The notes beneath the pieces are model-generated. The model did no database searches. It had not been told where the DNA came from and saw only the letters and a list, made by a program, of their open reading frames with translations. DNA of 64,000 bases from Chitinophagaceae bacterium (GTDB lineage: Bacteria > Bacteroidota > Bacteroidia > Chitinophagales > Chitinophagaceae): positions 186,001-250,000 of the forward strand of contig JAFKGQ010000009.1 of NCBI GenBank assembly GCA_017307755.1, given 5' to 3'. Position 1 is the stretch's first letter. Every line of letters starts with the position of its first letter. Both the position numbers and the translations under genes were made by a program. This document shows, in pieces, positions 44,415 through 54,163 of this stretch.

Positions 44415-47400
44415 ATGAAAACATTTTTTACTGTCGTTCTCTTACTGTTGACGCTGGGGCTTTCCGCCCAGTCTTACAATAACGAGTGGATCGATTATAG
44501 TAAGACGTATTACAAATTCAAGGTTGGGTCTAACGGCTTATACCGTATTCCACAGTCCTTGCTGGCAAGCGTGGGATTGGGTAGTGTTCCGGCACAACAA
44601 TTTCAACTGTATCGTAACGGGCAGGAAGTGCCTATCTACACATCTGTCCCCAGCGGTGTGCTTGGCAGTAATGACTATATCGAATTCTGGGGAAGGATGA
44701 ATGACGGCGGTCCGGACCAGCCGTTGTACAGGAGCCCTACTTACCAACATACGAAGAAATGGAGCCTGGAGACGGATACGGCCGTCTATTTCCTTACGGT
44801 GAACACTACCGGGACGCCTTTTCATCTTACCAATACCCTCAATGATGTCTCGGGCACTAAGCCGACGCTGGAGCCCTATTTTATGCATAAGGCGGGTACT
44901 TATTTTAAGGCCGCCATCAACCCGGGTTTTGCGCAAATAGTCGGTGAATATATCTATTCTTCTTCCTATGATATGGGTGAGTTCTGGGCCTCGGCGTTTA
45001 TCAATGCGGGTAGCAGTCTGACTGACAACCAGAGTAATTTATTTGTATATACGGGAGGCCCCAATGCGACGGTGAGCTTTGGCATGACAGGTTGTGCGGA
45101 TTATAACCGTACGGTGAGGTTTATACTTAATGGGGCTACGGTGCTGGATACCGTCATGAACAGCTTTAATGACCTGAACACTACCAAGACCGTGGCGATC
45201 AGTCAACTGAGCAGCAGTACGGCAAACGTACAGTTCATGAATAACAGTGCTGTCAGCGTGGATAGGATGGTTGCCTCTTATTATGAACTGGATTATCCCC
45301 GTCAATTCAATTTTGGTGGGCAGCCTAATTTTTATTTTGAGCTGCCGGCGAAAAGCGACGGCTATTATCTGAAAATAACGAACCTGGCGATGGCGTCAGG
45401 CATTACCCCTGTGTTATATGACCTGACGGGGGGGCAGCGCTATGATGCCGTCGTTGGACCGAGCGATACTTTATCCTTTGTCCTTGGAGGATCGGCATAC
45501 AGTCGCAGACTGGTGCTGGTGAACGAGGACCCTTCTACGGTGCAGACCGTAACATCGCTGACCCCAAGAACTTTTACGAATTATTCCGTTGCCGCCAACC
45601 AGGGAAATTACATCATCATCAGCAGCTCTCTGCTGTATACAGGCTCCAACGGGAATAATCCTGTCGTAGATTATATGAATTACCGGAGCTCGCCGGCAGG
45701 CGGCAGCTTTAATGCGCATGTCTATGACATCGATGAACTGGTGGACCAGTTTGCTTTTGGGGTCAAGAAGCACCCGATCTCCATTTTTAACTTTCTTCGT
45801 TATGCCAGGGCCGGATTTGGCTCCAAGCCGCAATTCGTACTGTTGATAGGGCATGGGATGGATTATATGACCTATAATACACACAGCGAGAAGTATCATG
45901 ATCTGTTGTCCGACAAGCTGAATATCATCCCGACATTTGGATACCCTGCCTCGGATAATAAATTAAGCGCCGGAAATCCACTGGATGGGGTACCTCTGAC
46001 CCCTATCGGCAGGCTATCGGTAGTATCGGGCCCTGAAATAGAAACCTATCTTGCCAAAGTAAAAACATACGAGCAGGTGCAGGCAACGGCCCCCAATACC
46101 CTTGATGGCCGTCTATGGATGAAGAATGTGCTGCATATTACAGGGGTCAGCGAACCTTTCCTGGGAACGATATTGTGCAATTATATGTATGTATACCAGG
46201 GGTTGATAGCCGACACGGCATTTGGCGCCAATGTTTCTACGCTATGCGACGGGAATGCGGCCCAGGTAAGCCAGGTGCCCCTGAACCTTATTTCCAATCT
46301 TTTCAGTACAGGGTTGAGCATGATGACTTATTTTGGTCACTCATCCAACATCACTTTGGGTTATAACCTGGATGATCCCAAGGATTATAACAACCAGGGG
46401 AAATACCCTGTATTTTTTGTCAATGGTTGTGACGCGGGTGATTTTTTTGTATACGATCCTCAACGGTTCAGCACCAGCATGACATTGTCGGAGCTATATG
46501 TGCTGGCCAAGGAGAGAGGAACGATAGCTTTTGTCGCCAGCACGCACTTTGGTATTGTAAATTATTTGAACATTTTGCTGTATGGATTATATAACCTGAT
46601 AGGGTATGCCGATTTCGGCAAGCCGTTGGGGATCATCCAGCGGGACGCTTTGTCGCAATTGGTAGCAACGGCTCCCGGGGACTATTTTGCACGGCTGCAT
46701 GCCGAGGAGATGACCACTCATGGAGATCCTGCCATCAGATTGAACCAGGGTACTTTGCCGGATTATGATATCGAAGCTTCGCAGGTAAGGACGACCCCTA
46801 CATTTGTCTCTATTGCGGATAATTCTTTTAAAGTGAGCGCCAGGTTTTATAACCTGGGCCGGGTCGTATCGGACAGCATTACCATCCAGATCACACAAAA
46901 ATACCCGGACGGCAGCAGCACAATCCTTCTGAAGAAGCGGATAAAAGGCATCGTTTATTCCGACTCGGTGAGTTTATTGGTACCTATAGTTCCCAACAGG
47001 GACAAGGGGCAGAATTATATTACCGTTGCTGTCAATGTAAATAATGATGTGACGGAAACGACCCTGGCTAATAATTCCACCACCGTGGGTGTGTATATTT
47101 ATGAAGACGAGGCCAAGCCGATCTATCCGTATAATTATGGTATTATCAATACCAATACTTCCAAGTTGTATGCATCCACTTCCAATCCTTTTGCGAATAT
47201 AAAGCAATATGTTTTTGAAATGGATACCACACAGCTTTTTAACTCGAGTCAAAAAGTATCGGGAACTGTGTCGTCGACGGGGGGTGTCCTGGAATATGAC
47301 CCGCACGTCACGTATTATGACAGTACGGTTTATTACTGGAGGGTGGCGATTGTTCCTTCGAAACCCGACAGTCCTTATCTATGGAATACGTCCTCCTTTG

Positions 47401-49499
47401 TCTATCTCAATCCCAACACCAACCAGATAGGAGGGTATAACCAGTCGCATTACTTCCAGCATACCGAGTCCGGATTGGACAGCATGTACCTGGATGCCAG
47501 TGACAGAATTTGGAAATCAGTGCCGATATTCACCAATCTTTATGTCAGGAATACGACCTGGCCTACCGGGTCCAGCAGTCAGAACTCTTATTATGTGGCG
47601 GTGAACGGCGACCCGTACATAGGACCGGGATGTCATTCCAACGAGCTAATCATAAATGTTATCGATCCTGTCACCTTCAAACCGTGGAAGAATGATTATT
47701 CCGGCACTACCGGATTGTATGGCAGCGATAGGGCGGTGTGTGGTACGCAGCGGGAATGGAATTTTGATTTTGATTATTCGACTCCCGCGCACCGGAAGCT
47801 GGCCATGGATTTCCTGACCACGGTCGTTCCGGACGGCTATTATGTCGTCATACGGAATAACAACGACCCCAATGTAAACGGCAACGTGTACATTGATAAA
47901 TGGAAGGCGGATACCGCCCTGTACGGATCGCACAATTCTCTTTATGATGTGCTGTACAATGCGGGTCTTACGGGTATCGACGGATATACCAAGCCCAGGG
48001 CTTATGGCGCCGTGTATCAAAAGGGTAACCCGGCTTTTGCGCCAAAATTCCAGATAACGGACAGCATTTTTGATGCGGTGGCCATGTCTGTGGATTGCAA
48101 GGCGCTGGCATTGCACGGAGCGGTTACTTCTCCACAATTCGGGCCTGCCAAGCAGTGGAAGAAACTGATATGGAGAGGCACGAGCCTGGAGTCCCCCACG
48201 GCCGACGTGGTGAGTGTAAACGTATATGGTATCGATACCTCGGGGAATACGGCGCTGATCTATCCCAACCTGGGGCTTGGCAGCCAGGACTTTGATATCA
48301 GCGGCATCGACACCAAAAAATATCCTTATGTGCAACTGAAATTGATGACACAGGATACTGTGAAGGGCACTCCTTACCAGTTGAGATACTGGCGGGTGAC
48401 GAATGACCCGGTGCCGGAAGGAGCGCTGGCGCCGAATATATTCTTTAAGTGCAAGGATACGCTGGCGTTGGGTGAAACCCTGAAATTTGGTATTGCATTC
48501 AAAAATGTCAGTCCAACTGCCTTTGACAGTATGTTGATCAAGCTGAACATCATTGATAAGAACAATGTAACGCATACAATTCCACTACCAAAGAAGAAAC
48601 CGCTGGTCAGCGGAGATACCCTGACGGTGACTTATGAACTGGACACGAAGAATTATAACGGGCTCAATACGTTATACCTGGATGTGAACCCCAACAATAG
48701 CCAGCCGGAACAATACCATTTTAATAATTTCCTTTACAAGACATTCTTTGTGGGGAATGAAACGAGAAACCCCCTACTGGACGTAACGTTTGACAATGTG
48801 CATATTTTGAATGACGATATCGTCTCGGCCAAACCTCATATCCAGATCAAGTTGAAGAGTCCATCGAATTATCTGCTGCTGACGGATACGTCTATGATCA
48901 CCGTCCAGCTGAGATATCCGGATGGCACGCTGCGTACTATCCCATTCAACACCGATACGATGCGCTTCACTCCTGCCACCGGCGGGGATAATACTGCCAC
49001 GGTAGACTTTACGCCGGCATTTACAAAACAGTATAATGCATCGGGTGACGACTATGTACTGATCGTCTCCGGAAAAGATGTGATGGGCAATACTGCGGGT
49101 ACGACCCCTTACCGGGTGACTTTCAAGATCATTACAAAGGCTATGATCTCGAACCTGCTGAATTATCCCAATCCGTTCACTACTTCCACTGCATTTGTAT
49201 TTACTATCACAGGATCCGAAGTGCCGCAGAATATCAAGATACAGATACTGACCATTACGGGGAAGATTGTCCGGGAGATCACCAAGGACGAATTAGGTCC
49301 CTTGCATGTGGGCAGGAATATCACGGAGTTCAAATGGAATGGCACGGACGAATATGGGCAGCGGCTGGCTAATGGCGTCTACCTTTATCATGTCGTGACC
49401 AACCTCAACGGTAAGTCGCTGGAAAAATACAAGGCGACGGGTGATAATACGGATAAATACTTTAATAACGGCTATGGGAAAATGTATCTGATGAAATAG
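44415..49499 (+). CDS. PorU2-like type IX secretion sortase / gingipain-family (C25) protease
   Basis: 1694 residues with a Sec signal (FFTVVLLLLTLGLSAQS). After an N-terminal beta domain (YNNEWIDYSKTYYKFKVGS), the C25 catalytic domain spans about 420-790: His642 in MMTYFGHSSN and Cys672 in FFVNGCDAGDF form the dyad with the 30-residue spacing seen in gingipains. CARDB-like beta domains follow (for example VNNDVTETTLANNSTTVGV and DVNPNNSQPEQYHFNNF), and the end carries a FlgD/T9SS-type beta sandwich with ITGKIVREI and NGVYLYHVV. PorU-type sortases cut T9SS C-terminal signals and attach cargo to the surface; PorU2 variants are common in Chitinophagaceae. The substrate is not known. Confidence 0.88.
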   Translation: MKTFFTVVLLLLTLGLSAQSYNNEWIDYSKTYYKFKVGSNGLYRIPQSLLASVGLGSVPAQQFQLYRNGQEVPIYTSVPSGVLGSNDYIEFWGRMNDGGPDQPLYRSPTYQHTKKWSLETDTAVYFLTVNTTGTPFHLTNTLNDVSGTKPTLEPYFMHKAGTYFKAAINPGFAQIVGEYIYSSSYDMGEFWASAFINAGSSLTDNQSNLFVYTGGPNATVSFGMTGCADYNRTVRFILNGATVLDTVMNSFNDLNTTKTVAISQLSSSTANVQFMNNSAVSVDRMVASYYELDYPRQFNFGGQPNFYFELPAKSDGYYLKITNLAMASGITPVLYDLTGGQRYDAVVGPSDTLSFVLGGSAYSRRLVLVNEDPSTVQTVTSLTPRTFTNYSVAANQGNYIIISSSLLYTGSNGNNPVVDYMNYRSSPAGGSFNAHVYDIDELVDQFAFGVKKHPISIFNFLRYARAGFGSKPQFVLLIGHGMDYMTYNTHSEKYHDLLSDKLNIIPTFGYPASDNKLSAGNPLDGVPLTPIGRLSVVSGPEIETYLAKVKTYEQVQATAPNTLDGRLWMKNVLHITGVSEPFLGTILCNYMYVYQGLIADTAFGANVSTLCDGNAAQVSQVPLNLISNLFSTGLSMMTYFGHSSNITLGYNLDDPKDYNNQGKYPVFFVNGCDAGDFFVYDPQRFSTSMTLSELYVLAKERGTIAFVASTHFGIVNYLNILLYGLYNLIGYADFGKPLGIIQRDALSQLVATAPGDYFARLHAEEMTTHGDPAIRLNQGTLPDYDIEASQVRTTPTFVSIADNSFKVSARFYNLGRVVSDSITIQITQKYPDGSSTILLKKRIKGIVYSDSVSLLVPIVPNRDKGQNYITVAVNVNNDVTETTLANNSTTVGVYIYEDEAKPIYPYNYGIINTNTSKLYASTSNPFANIKQYVFEMDTTQLFNSSQKVSGTVSSTGGVLEYDPHVTYYDSTVYYWRVAIVPSKPDSPYLWNTSSFVYLNPNTNQIGGYNQSHYFQHTESGLDSMYLDASDRIWKSVPIFTNLYVRNTTWPTGSSSQNSYYVAVNGDPYIGPGCHSNELIINVIDPVTFKPWKNDYSGTTGLYGSDRAVCGTQREWNFDFDYSTPAHRKLAMDFLTTVVPDGYYVVIRNNNDPNVNGNVYIDKWKADTALYGSHNSLYDVLYNAGLTGIDGYTKPRAYGAVYQKGNPAFAPKFQITDSIFDAVAMSVDCKALALHGAVTSPQFGPAKQWKKLIWRGTSLESPTADVVSVNVYGIDTSGNTALIYPNLGLGSQDFDISGIDTKKYPYVQLKLMTQDTVKGTPYQLRYWRVTNDPVPEGALAPNIFFKCKDTLALGETLKFGIAFKNVSPTAFDSMLIKLNIIDKNNVTHTIPLPKKKPLVSGDTLTVTYELDTKNYNGLNTLYLDVNPNNSQPEQYHFNNFLYKTFFVGNETRNPLLDVTFDNVHILNDDIVSAKPHIQIKLKSPSNYLLLTDTSMITVQLRYPDGTLRTIPFNTDTMRFTPATGGDNTATVDFTPAFTKQYNASGDDYVLIVSGKDVMGNTAGTTPYRVTFKIITKAMISNLLNYPNPFTTSTAFVFTITGSEVPQNIKIQILTITGKIVREITKDELGPLHVGRNITEFKWNGTDEYGQRLANGVYLYHVVTNLNGKSLEKYKATGDNTDKYFNNGYGKMYLMK

Positions 49500-49504
49500 T
49501 ACCG

Positions 49505-51103
49505 TCAGCGTGGTCTGAACCCTTCCTTCACTGTGCGGCCCCTGGGTGACCAGAACTCACAACCCGAGCCTGCGGGCTGCCCTGTGTCGATGGTGCCGTG
49601 CAGCAGATCGACCCGGGCCCTGCCACAATCTATGGGTTCATAGGCGGATGCGGCTATTCCCGAAGGTGTCAGCAGCTCGGATGGAGTAAGGAAGTGTATG
49701 CAACGATAGATGGCGTAAGCTGATACGGCGGTAAAGAGACAGCAGCCGGCAACAAGCGATAGCAGGCGGGTCGGTTTTGGTGCGGGCTGGGGCAGATGAT
49801 AAAAAAGAAGGTATAGCAAAGGGACCAGGAAACCTGTGCCGAACCTGGGACTTGGAGCGTTGTACAACCATATTACACTACCGATGAAGGCAACCGCCAG
49901 GGGAGGCAGGGTGAATTTATTCCAGGTGAGCAAGGTGGATCTTTTTCCTTTGACAATAAGCATTACCAGGTGGATCAGCAGGCCTGCTGCTATAGCCAAA
50001 AGGAGCAGGCGGTCGGGGAGTGTGGTATTGGAAGACCACCAGCCGGAGACCCTTTGCATCCAGGGGATATTCAATGGCTCAATAGGCCCTGAGAATGGGA
50101 TGGTCGCATAGCGGGAGATGTACAGCTGAAAATTTTGCAGGCTGGCCAGGGGCATTTTCCAATCGACATCAAGGAAATCGGGCCAGGATGCGGGATAGAG
50201 GATGTAGCCGGATGCGATGGCATTTTTTATGAACAGGACGAGCAGCATTATACAGAAATAAACGAGCACACGCCAGGGCTTTTTCCCGTAGAGGATCGCT
50301 ACAGCTGCCAGGAGCAGCAGTACCAGGGCTGAAGGTTTTGTCAGCACTGCTGCAAGACAGCATAAGACGCTCAGCCTGTATTCTTTTCTTAGAAAGGCAT
50401 ATACGGCTGTCCAGCTATAGAGGCTTACTATAAAATCAGGGCTTGCAGAGGCCGCGGTGAGACGTACCTGTGTCCAGGAGCAGAGCGTATAGGCCAGCAG
50501 GAGCCATCCCGGCCATGTCTTGTTCCAGGTGCTCACGATAAAAATAAAAAACCAGCATAGTACAGCGCCATTGAGAAAGATGAGCGTGTACCAGGGGGTG
50601 GGATTGCATATTGCCAACGCTGCGAACCATCCGCACTGCAAGCCCAGTTCCTGTCGTATATTGGCGATGCCGGGAATAGGTCCGTACTGTTGGAACAGAA
50701 AGATGGATTTGGCGTGATAATGCAGCGTGTCGGGATGGATGATGTCATGAACGCTGATGAGGAGTACTATCCCAATGCAGGCGGCCAGCAGACCATACTG
50801 CAGGATAGTAAAATTTTTGAACAAGCGGGTCAGGAGGGTATGTAGTTCTATCCGGGCCGTTTTCCTCAGCAGATAGAGCAGGGCGCCGATGACGAGCAGG
50901 AAATGGGTTTTCCAATCAAGCGGCATGAACAGGGATAGGCCGAGCGCTATCGAACTGACGGCTATAAGTCCTGTCAGACATATCAGGGAGGGGTGAATAT
51001 CAGATCTGTCCCCGGCAGAGATACCCGTCATGGACTGGAGCATGAGTCCCCAGACAAGGCAAAGGGCGGAAAGATAGGTCCAGACGATGAGGCTAATGAG
51101 CAT
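49505..51103 (-). CDS. Polytopic membrane protein, GT-C glycosyltransferase-like, copy 2 of a tandem pair
   Basis: 532 residues with about 11 hydrophobic segments and a small C-terminal soluble tail. The first large loop carries VHDIIHPDTLHYHAKSIF, an Asp-x-x-x-Tyr-His arrangement like the acidic catalytic loop of lipid-linked-sugar GT-C enzymes, followed by PGIANIRQELG. The same motif occurs in the gene next to it (DSYHIQIIKW and PGIANLHIRFG), so the two are paralogues. The genes are 5 nt apart and transcribed together. A role in lipid-linked sugar transfer to an envelope glycan is likely by inference; no name can be given with confidence. Confidence 0.65.
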   Translation of the reverse strand: MLISLIVWTYLSALCLVWGLMLQSMTGISAGDRSDIHPSLICLTGLIAVSSIALGLSLFMPLDWKTHFLLVIGALLYLLRKTARIELHTLLTRLFKNFTILQYGLLAACIGIVLLISVHDIIHPDTLHYHAKSIFLFQQYGPIPGIANIRQELGLQCGWFAALAICNPTPWYTLIFLNGAVLCWFFIFIVSTWNKTWPGWLLLAYTLCSWTQVRLTAASASPDFIVSLYSWTAVYAFLRKEYRLSVLCCLAAVLTKPSALVLLLLAAVAILYGKKPWRVLVYFCIMLLVLFIKNAIASGYILYPASWPDFLDVDWKMPLASLQNFQLYISRYATIPFSGPIEPLNIPWMQRVSGWWSSNTTLPDRLLLLAIAAGLLIHLVMLIVKGKRSTLLTWNKFTLPPLAVAFIGSVIWLYNAPSPRFGTGFLVPLLYLLFYHLPQPAPKPTRLLSLVAGCCLFTAVSAYAIYRCIHFLTPSELLTPSGIAASAYEPIDCGRARVDLLHGTIDTGQPAGSGCEFWSPRGRTVKEGFRPR

Positions 51104-51108
51104 GATGT

Positions 51109-52824
51109 CTATCTGATTTTAAATTCTCCTGTCATTTGTTGTTCCTGCCGGGTTCCTTCCAGTCTGAACCCATCCCTGATGTCTTTACCTCTGGCGTGCA
51201 GGTGGGGGTTGGGGACATACAGGCATGGCAGCTGAAGATCAAAACAGCGCGGGTTCCAGTTATCAAGCACTTTCTCCGGGATACGCATTTCGATGCCGTC
51301 CACTATCAGCCGGCGGGTGGCGGGGACGGGCAGCGCGTAGGGCAGGACCCAATTCCTGTAATGGGGATTGGTTATAACCTTTATGGCCGTGTATATAAAA
51401 ATACTAACCGAAAGTGTAATTACAGCGATGTTCAGGAAATGGCGGCGGCCTGGCGTTATCAATGGGGGCAGCGTCATGATAAAAATGAAAATGCCGGCTA
51501 ACAATGCGCCATAAATGAACCTTGGATCAGGGGCCGTAACGAACCAGGCGGTCAACATGAAAAGCAAGACCAGGACCAGGAGTTTGTACGGGGCTGAAAA
51601 GAGTATGGTCAGCTTTCGCCATCTAAGTAGTATAAGGAGCCAGCAGAGGAGTGAAAAGTCGGCGAGGACCTTGTCATAGGGGAACAGGTGCGTCTGCCAT
51701 ATCCTTACCCATCCGGGGAAGGGCAAATGGCTGACCAGTTCGGGATTGCCGTTGGATCTGTTGAAGTATTTGGTATAGTCCATCCATTCGGCTACCAGCG
51801 ACCGGCTGACCTTCCAATCAAAGGCAAAGAGATCGAATTGGGGAAGAGGGAACAGCGGATAGCCCGACAGCAGCAGGTTGCGGATGCCAAAGGGTATGAG
51901 GATGAAAGCAGCCGCGGCGATGTATGTCAGCAGGGTCCTTTTGCTGAAATACCTGATGAGGGATAGGAGGCCGAGCAGTAATAGCGCAAAATTGATCAGC
52001 TTGACCGTGCAGAGAAAGAGAGGCCATATGATCCATTCCGGCATATGTGCGGGATCACTTGCCAGACCTGCTTCGATGACCAGGACAATGATACAGCAGC
52101 TGCTGATAAAATCATAGTTGGCTGTAGCGGCATTCCCTCTTATCATGGACCATAAGATCAAGCAGGTGAGCAGCAGGATGGCGACGGCAACGGAGATGTT
52201 TGTTTTATCCGGATGCGGGATAAGGGCTTTTTCCAGGAAGTAGTAACAGAGCCAGCAGGACAGAAGGCCATTAAGGGTCAGGTAGTGGTTGATCCCGTTG
52301 ATCCCAGGTGTCAGCAGGGCAATAGAGTGGAACCAGGAGGAGTTGATGCCAAATCGAATGTGAAGATTGGCGATGCCTGGCACTGTACCATATTCCTGTG
52401 TCCATTTTATTATCTGGATATGATAGCTATCGGTGTCGTCCATGATGGTGGGGCCGGCATTCAGGACCAGGATCATAACTACGAAGACGACCAGACAGGG
52501 TAAAAAAAAAGGGTGTTTGGGCTGTGACGTTATAAGCTGCCGGAACATTGTTGTCAGTGTACGTCTTGTCAGGAGCGTCAGGATAAGGAGAATGGGAATG
52601 ATGCCTGCCAGCAGCGTGGTAATGTTTAAAGGGAAGAACAGAACGAGCCATTGTCCAAATAAGGCGATGAGCATGAGTCCGCTGAGGAGATGGCTTATTA
52701 GCGATGGCCGATGAAAAGAAGCATATGAGGTCTTGTTGATATACCGGAAGATGCTGTAAAAGATCAGCCCTGTCCATAAACACAGGGTCGTGATGACGAG
52801 ATAGAGCACAGCCTGATACAACAT
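51109..52824 (-). CDS. Polytopic membrane protein, GT-C glycosyltransferase-like, copy 1 of a tandem pair
   Basis: 571 residues, about 12 hydrophobic segments. Motif TIMDDTDSYHIQIIKWTQEYG followed by VPGIANLHIRFG aligns with the paralogue's DTLHYHAKSIFLFQQYG and IPGIANIRQELG, placed at the same depth of the protein after the third or fourth helix. The C-terminal tail (RCFDLQLPCLYVPNPHLHARG) is soluble and has a counterpart in the neighbour (ending FWSPRGRTVKEGF). First gene of the two-gene unit, divergent from the SGNH gene at 52934 across a 109-bp spacer. Most likely a membrane glycosyltransferase or polymerase of unknown specificity. Confidence 0.65.
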   Translation of the reverse strand: MLYQAVLYLVITTLCLWTGLIFYSIFRYINKTSYASFHRPSLISHLLSGLMLIALFGQWLVLFFPLNITTLLAGIIPILLILTLLTRRTLTTMFRQLITSQPKHPFFLPCLVVFVVMILVLNAGPTIMDDTDSYHIQIIKWTQEYGTVPGIANLHIRFGINSSWFHSIALLTPGINGINHYLTLNGLLSCWLCYYFLEKALIPHPDKTNISVAVAILLLTCLILWSMIRGNAATANYDFISSCCIIVLVIEAGLASDPAHMPEWIIWPLFLCTVKLINFALLLLGLLSLIRYFSKRTLLTYIAAAAFILIPFGIRNLLLSGYPLFPLPQFDLFAFDWKVSRSLVAEWMDYTKYFNRSNGNPELVSHLPFPGWVRIWQTHLFPYDKVLADFSLLCWLLILLRWRKLTILFSAPYKLLVLVLLFMLTAWFVTAPDPRFIYGALLAGIFIFIMTLPPLITPGRRHFLNIAVITLSVSIFIYTAIKVITNPHYRNWVLPYALPVPATRRLIVDGIEMRIPEKVLDNWNPRCFDLQLPCLYVPNPHLHARGKDIRDGFRLEGTRQEQQMTGEFKIR

Positions 52825-52933
52825 GTATGCTGATTTTATTCTCCGGGGGGAAAATTATTTTGGAATGCGGGACGAAAATATCTAATTTTTCCCGATCTTT
52901 TTTGGGAAATTTCACCTAAATGATTATACAGTA

Positions 52934-54163
52934 ATGAAAGTGTTCAGGAGTTTTCTTTGGCTTATTGTTGTCTTACTGGCTCTTCAAGTTATCAGGGTGT
53001 TTTTTTCCAGACAAGGGTCCATAGCAGCTTTTCAGTTCGTGCTTATTCTGGGGTGCTTCCAGTTTCTCCTGGTGCAGGGGGCGGTGTTCGTATGGCTGGC
53101 ATCATGGGCTTTCCGGAAATATACTCATTCCCGCAGGCCTGTAAGGCATGCGTTGCTGTCTTTGGGTTTTTGTGGGGTGTTGCTGGAATGTCTACTGGCC
53201 TGGTGGATGTATCATCCGGGGAGGTTACCTTATCCTCTTCGCGCTCCATATGGATATTATTACGATTATTTCCAGGAAGACCTGCTGCAATTCGACAAGC
53301 GATATGCGGTATACGACAGGGACCTTTTTTACACCCTGAAACCGGATGACGTCTTTACATTTGAGAATATCGAGTTTAAGAATGCGTACCGAACCAACCG
53401 TGTTGGATTCCGGGATACCGTACGTTCATCTCCGCAGGTGGTATGTATCGGAGACTCCTATACGATGGGATGGGGGGTGGAACAGGAGGAGGCTTTTCCT
53501 TCAAAGCTTGCTGAGCTGTCGGGCCTGGGGGTTGCGAACATGGGGATGGCCAGCTATGGAACGGCCAGGGAGCTGATGAGCCTGGGCAAGGTGGATACCT
53601 CTCATCTGCAGTGGTTGATCATTCAATATTGCGGTAATGATCAGGGTGAGAATAAAAGCTGTATAGAACATCAGTATAAGCTGCCGATATCTTCACAGTC
53701 TGATTATGAGGGCCTGATCCATGCGGCGGAAGTCAGCCATATTTATTTCCCGGGAAAATATCTTCTTATTATCGGAAGTTTTTTTGAAAAGGGACTGTTG
53801 AACCGTATCTATCCTCTTTTTAACCTGCGATGGGAGCGGAAGGATTGGGGACAGGGGCAGGAGCAACAGGCAAAGAACTTTCTGGATATACTGTATCATT
53901 CTCCTATCAATTTCAGGAAAGTGAAGGTGATCGTCACCATGATGGATGATCCTCAGAATATGCAAGGGACGTTCCTGCGTACGGTGAGGAAGGTATCGGA
54001 GGAAGCTCCTTACCGGGAAAAGTTCGGAGGAGAATTAAAGGTGGTGGACATGGCTCCCTTATTGTCGAAGGATGACCTTTTTGTATTGGATGTTCACTTT
54101 AAGGCATCGGGGCATATGAAGATCGCCCGGGCATTGTTAAGCGCTATGCATGCGGCATTATGA
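52934..54163 (+). CDS. Membrane-anchored SGNH/GDSL hydrolase
   Basis: 409 residues: three N-terminal membrane helices (about 5-24, 32-60, 72-93) and a periplasmic SGNH domain. Block I VVCIGDSYTMGWG gives Ser175, block III is in IIQYCGNDQGEN and block V is LDVHFKASGH with Asp386 and His388. That arrangement is similar to membrane SGNH proteins that attach or remove acyl groups on surface polysaccharides (AlgX/AlgJ or OatA type). The 3' end overlaps the convergent acyltransferase gene by 6 bp, so a role on the same glycan is plausible. Confidence 0.82.
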   Translation: MKVFRSFLWLIVVLLALQVIRVFFSRQGSIAAFQFVLILGCFQFLLVQGAVFVWLASWAFRKYTHSRRPVRHALLSLGFCGVLLECLLAWWMYHPGRLPYPLRAPYGYYYDYFQEDLLQFDKRYAVYDRDLFYTLKPDDVFTFENIEFKNAYRTNRVGFRDTVRSSPQVVCIGDSYTMGWGVEQEEAFPSKLAELSGLGVANMGMASYGTARELMSLGKVDTSHLQWLIIQYCGNDQGENKSCIEHQYKLPISSQSDYEGLIHAAEVSHIYFPGKYLLIIGSFFEKGLLNRIYPLFNLRWERKDWGQGQEQQAKNFLDILYHSPINFRKVKVIVTMMDDPQNMQGTFLRTVRKVSEEAPYREKFGGELKVVDMAPLLSKDDLFVLDVHFKASGHMKIARALLSAMHAAL

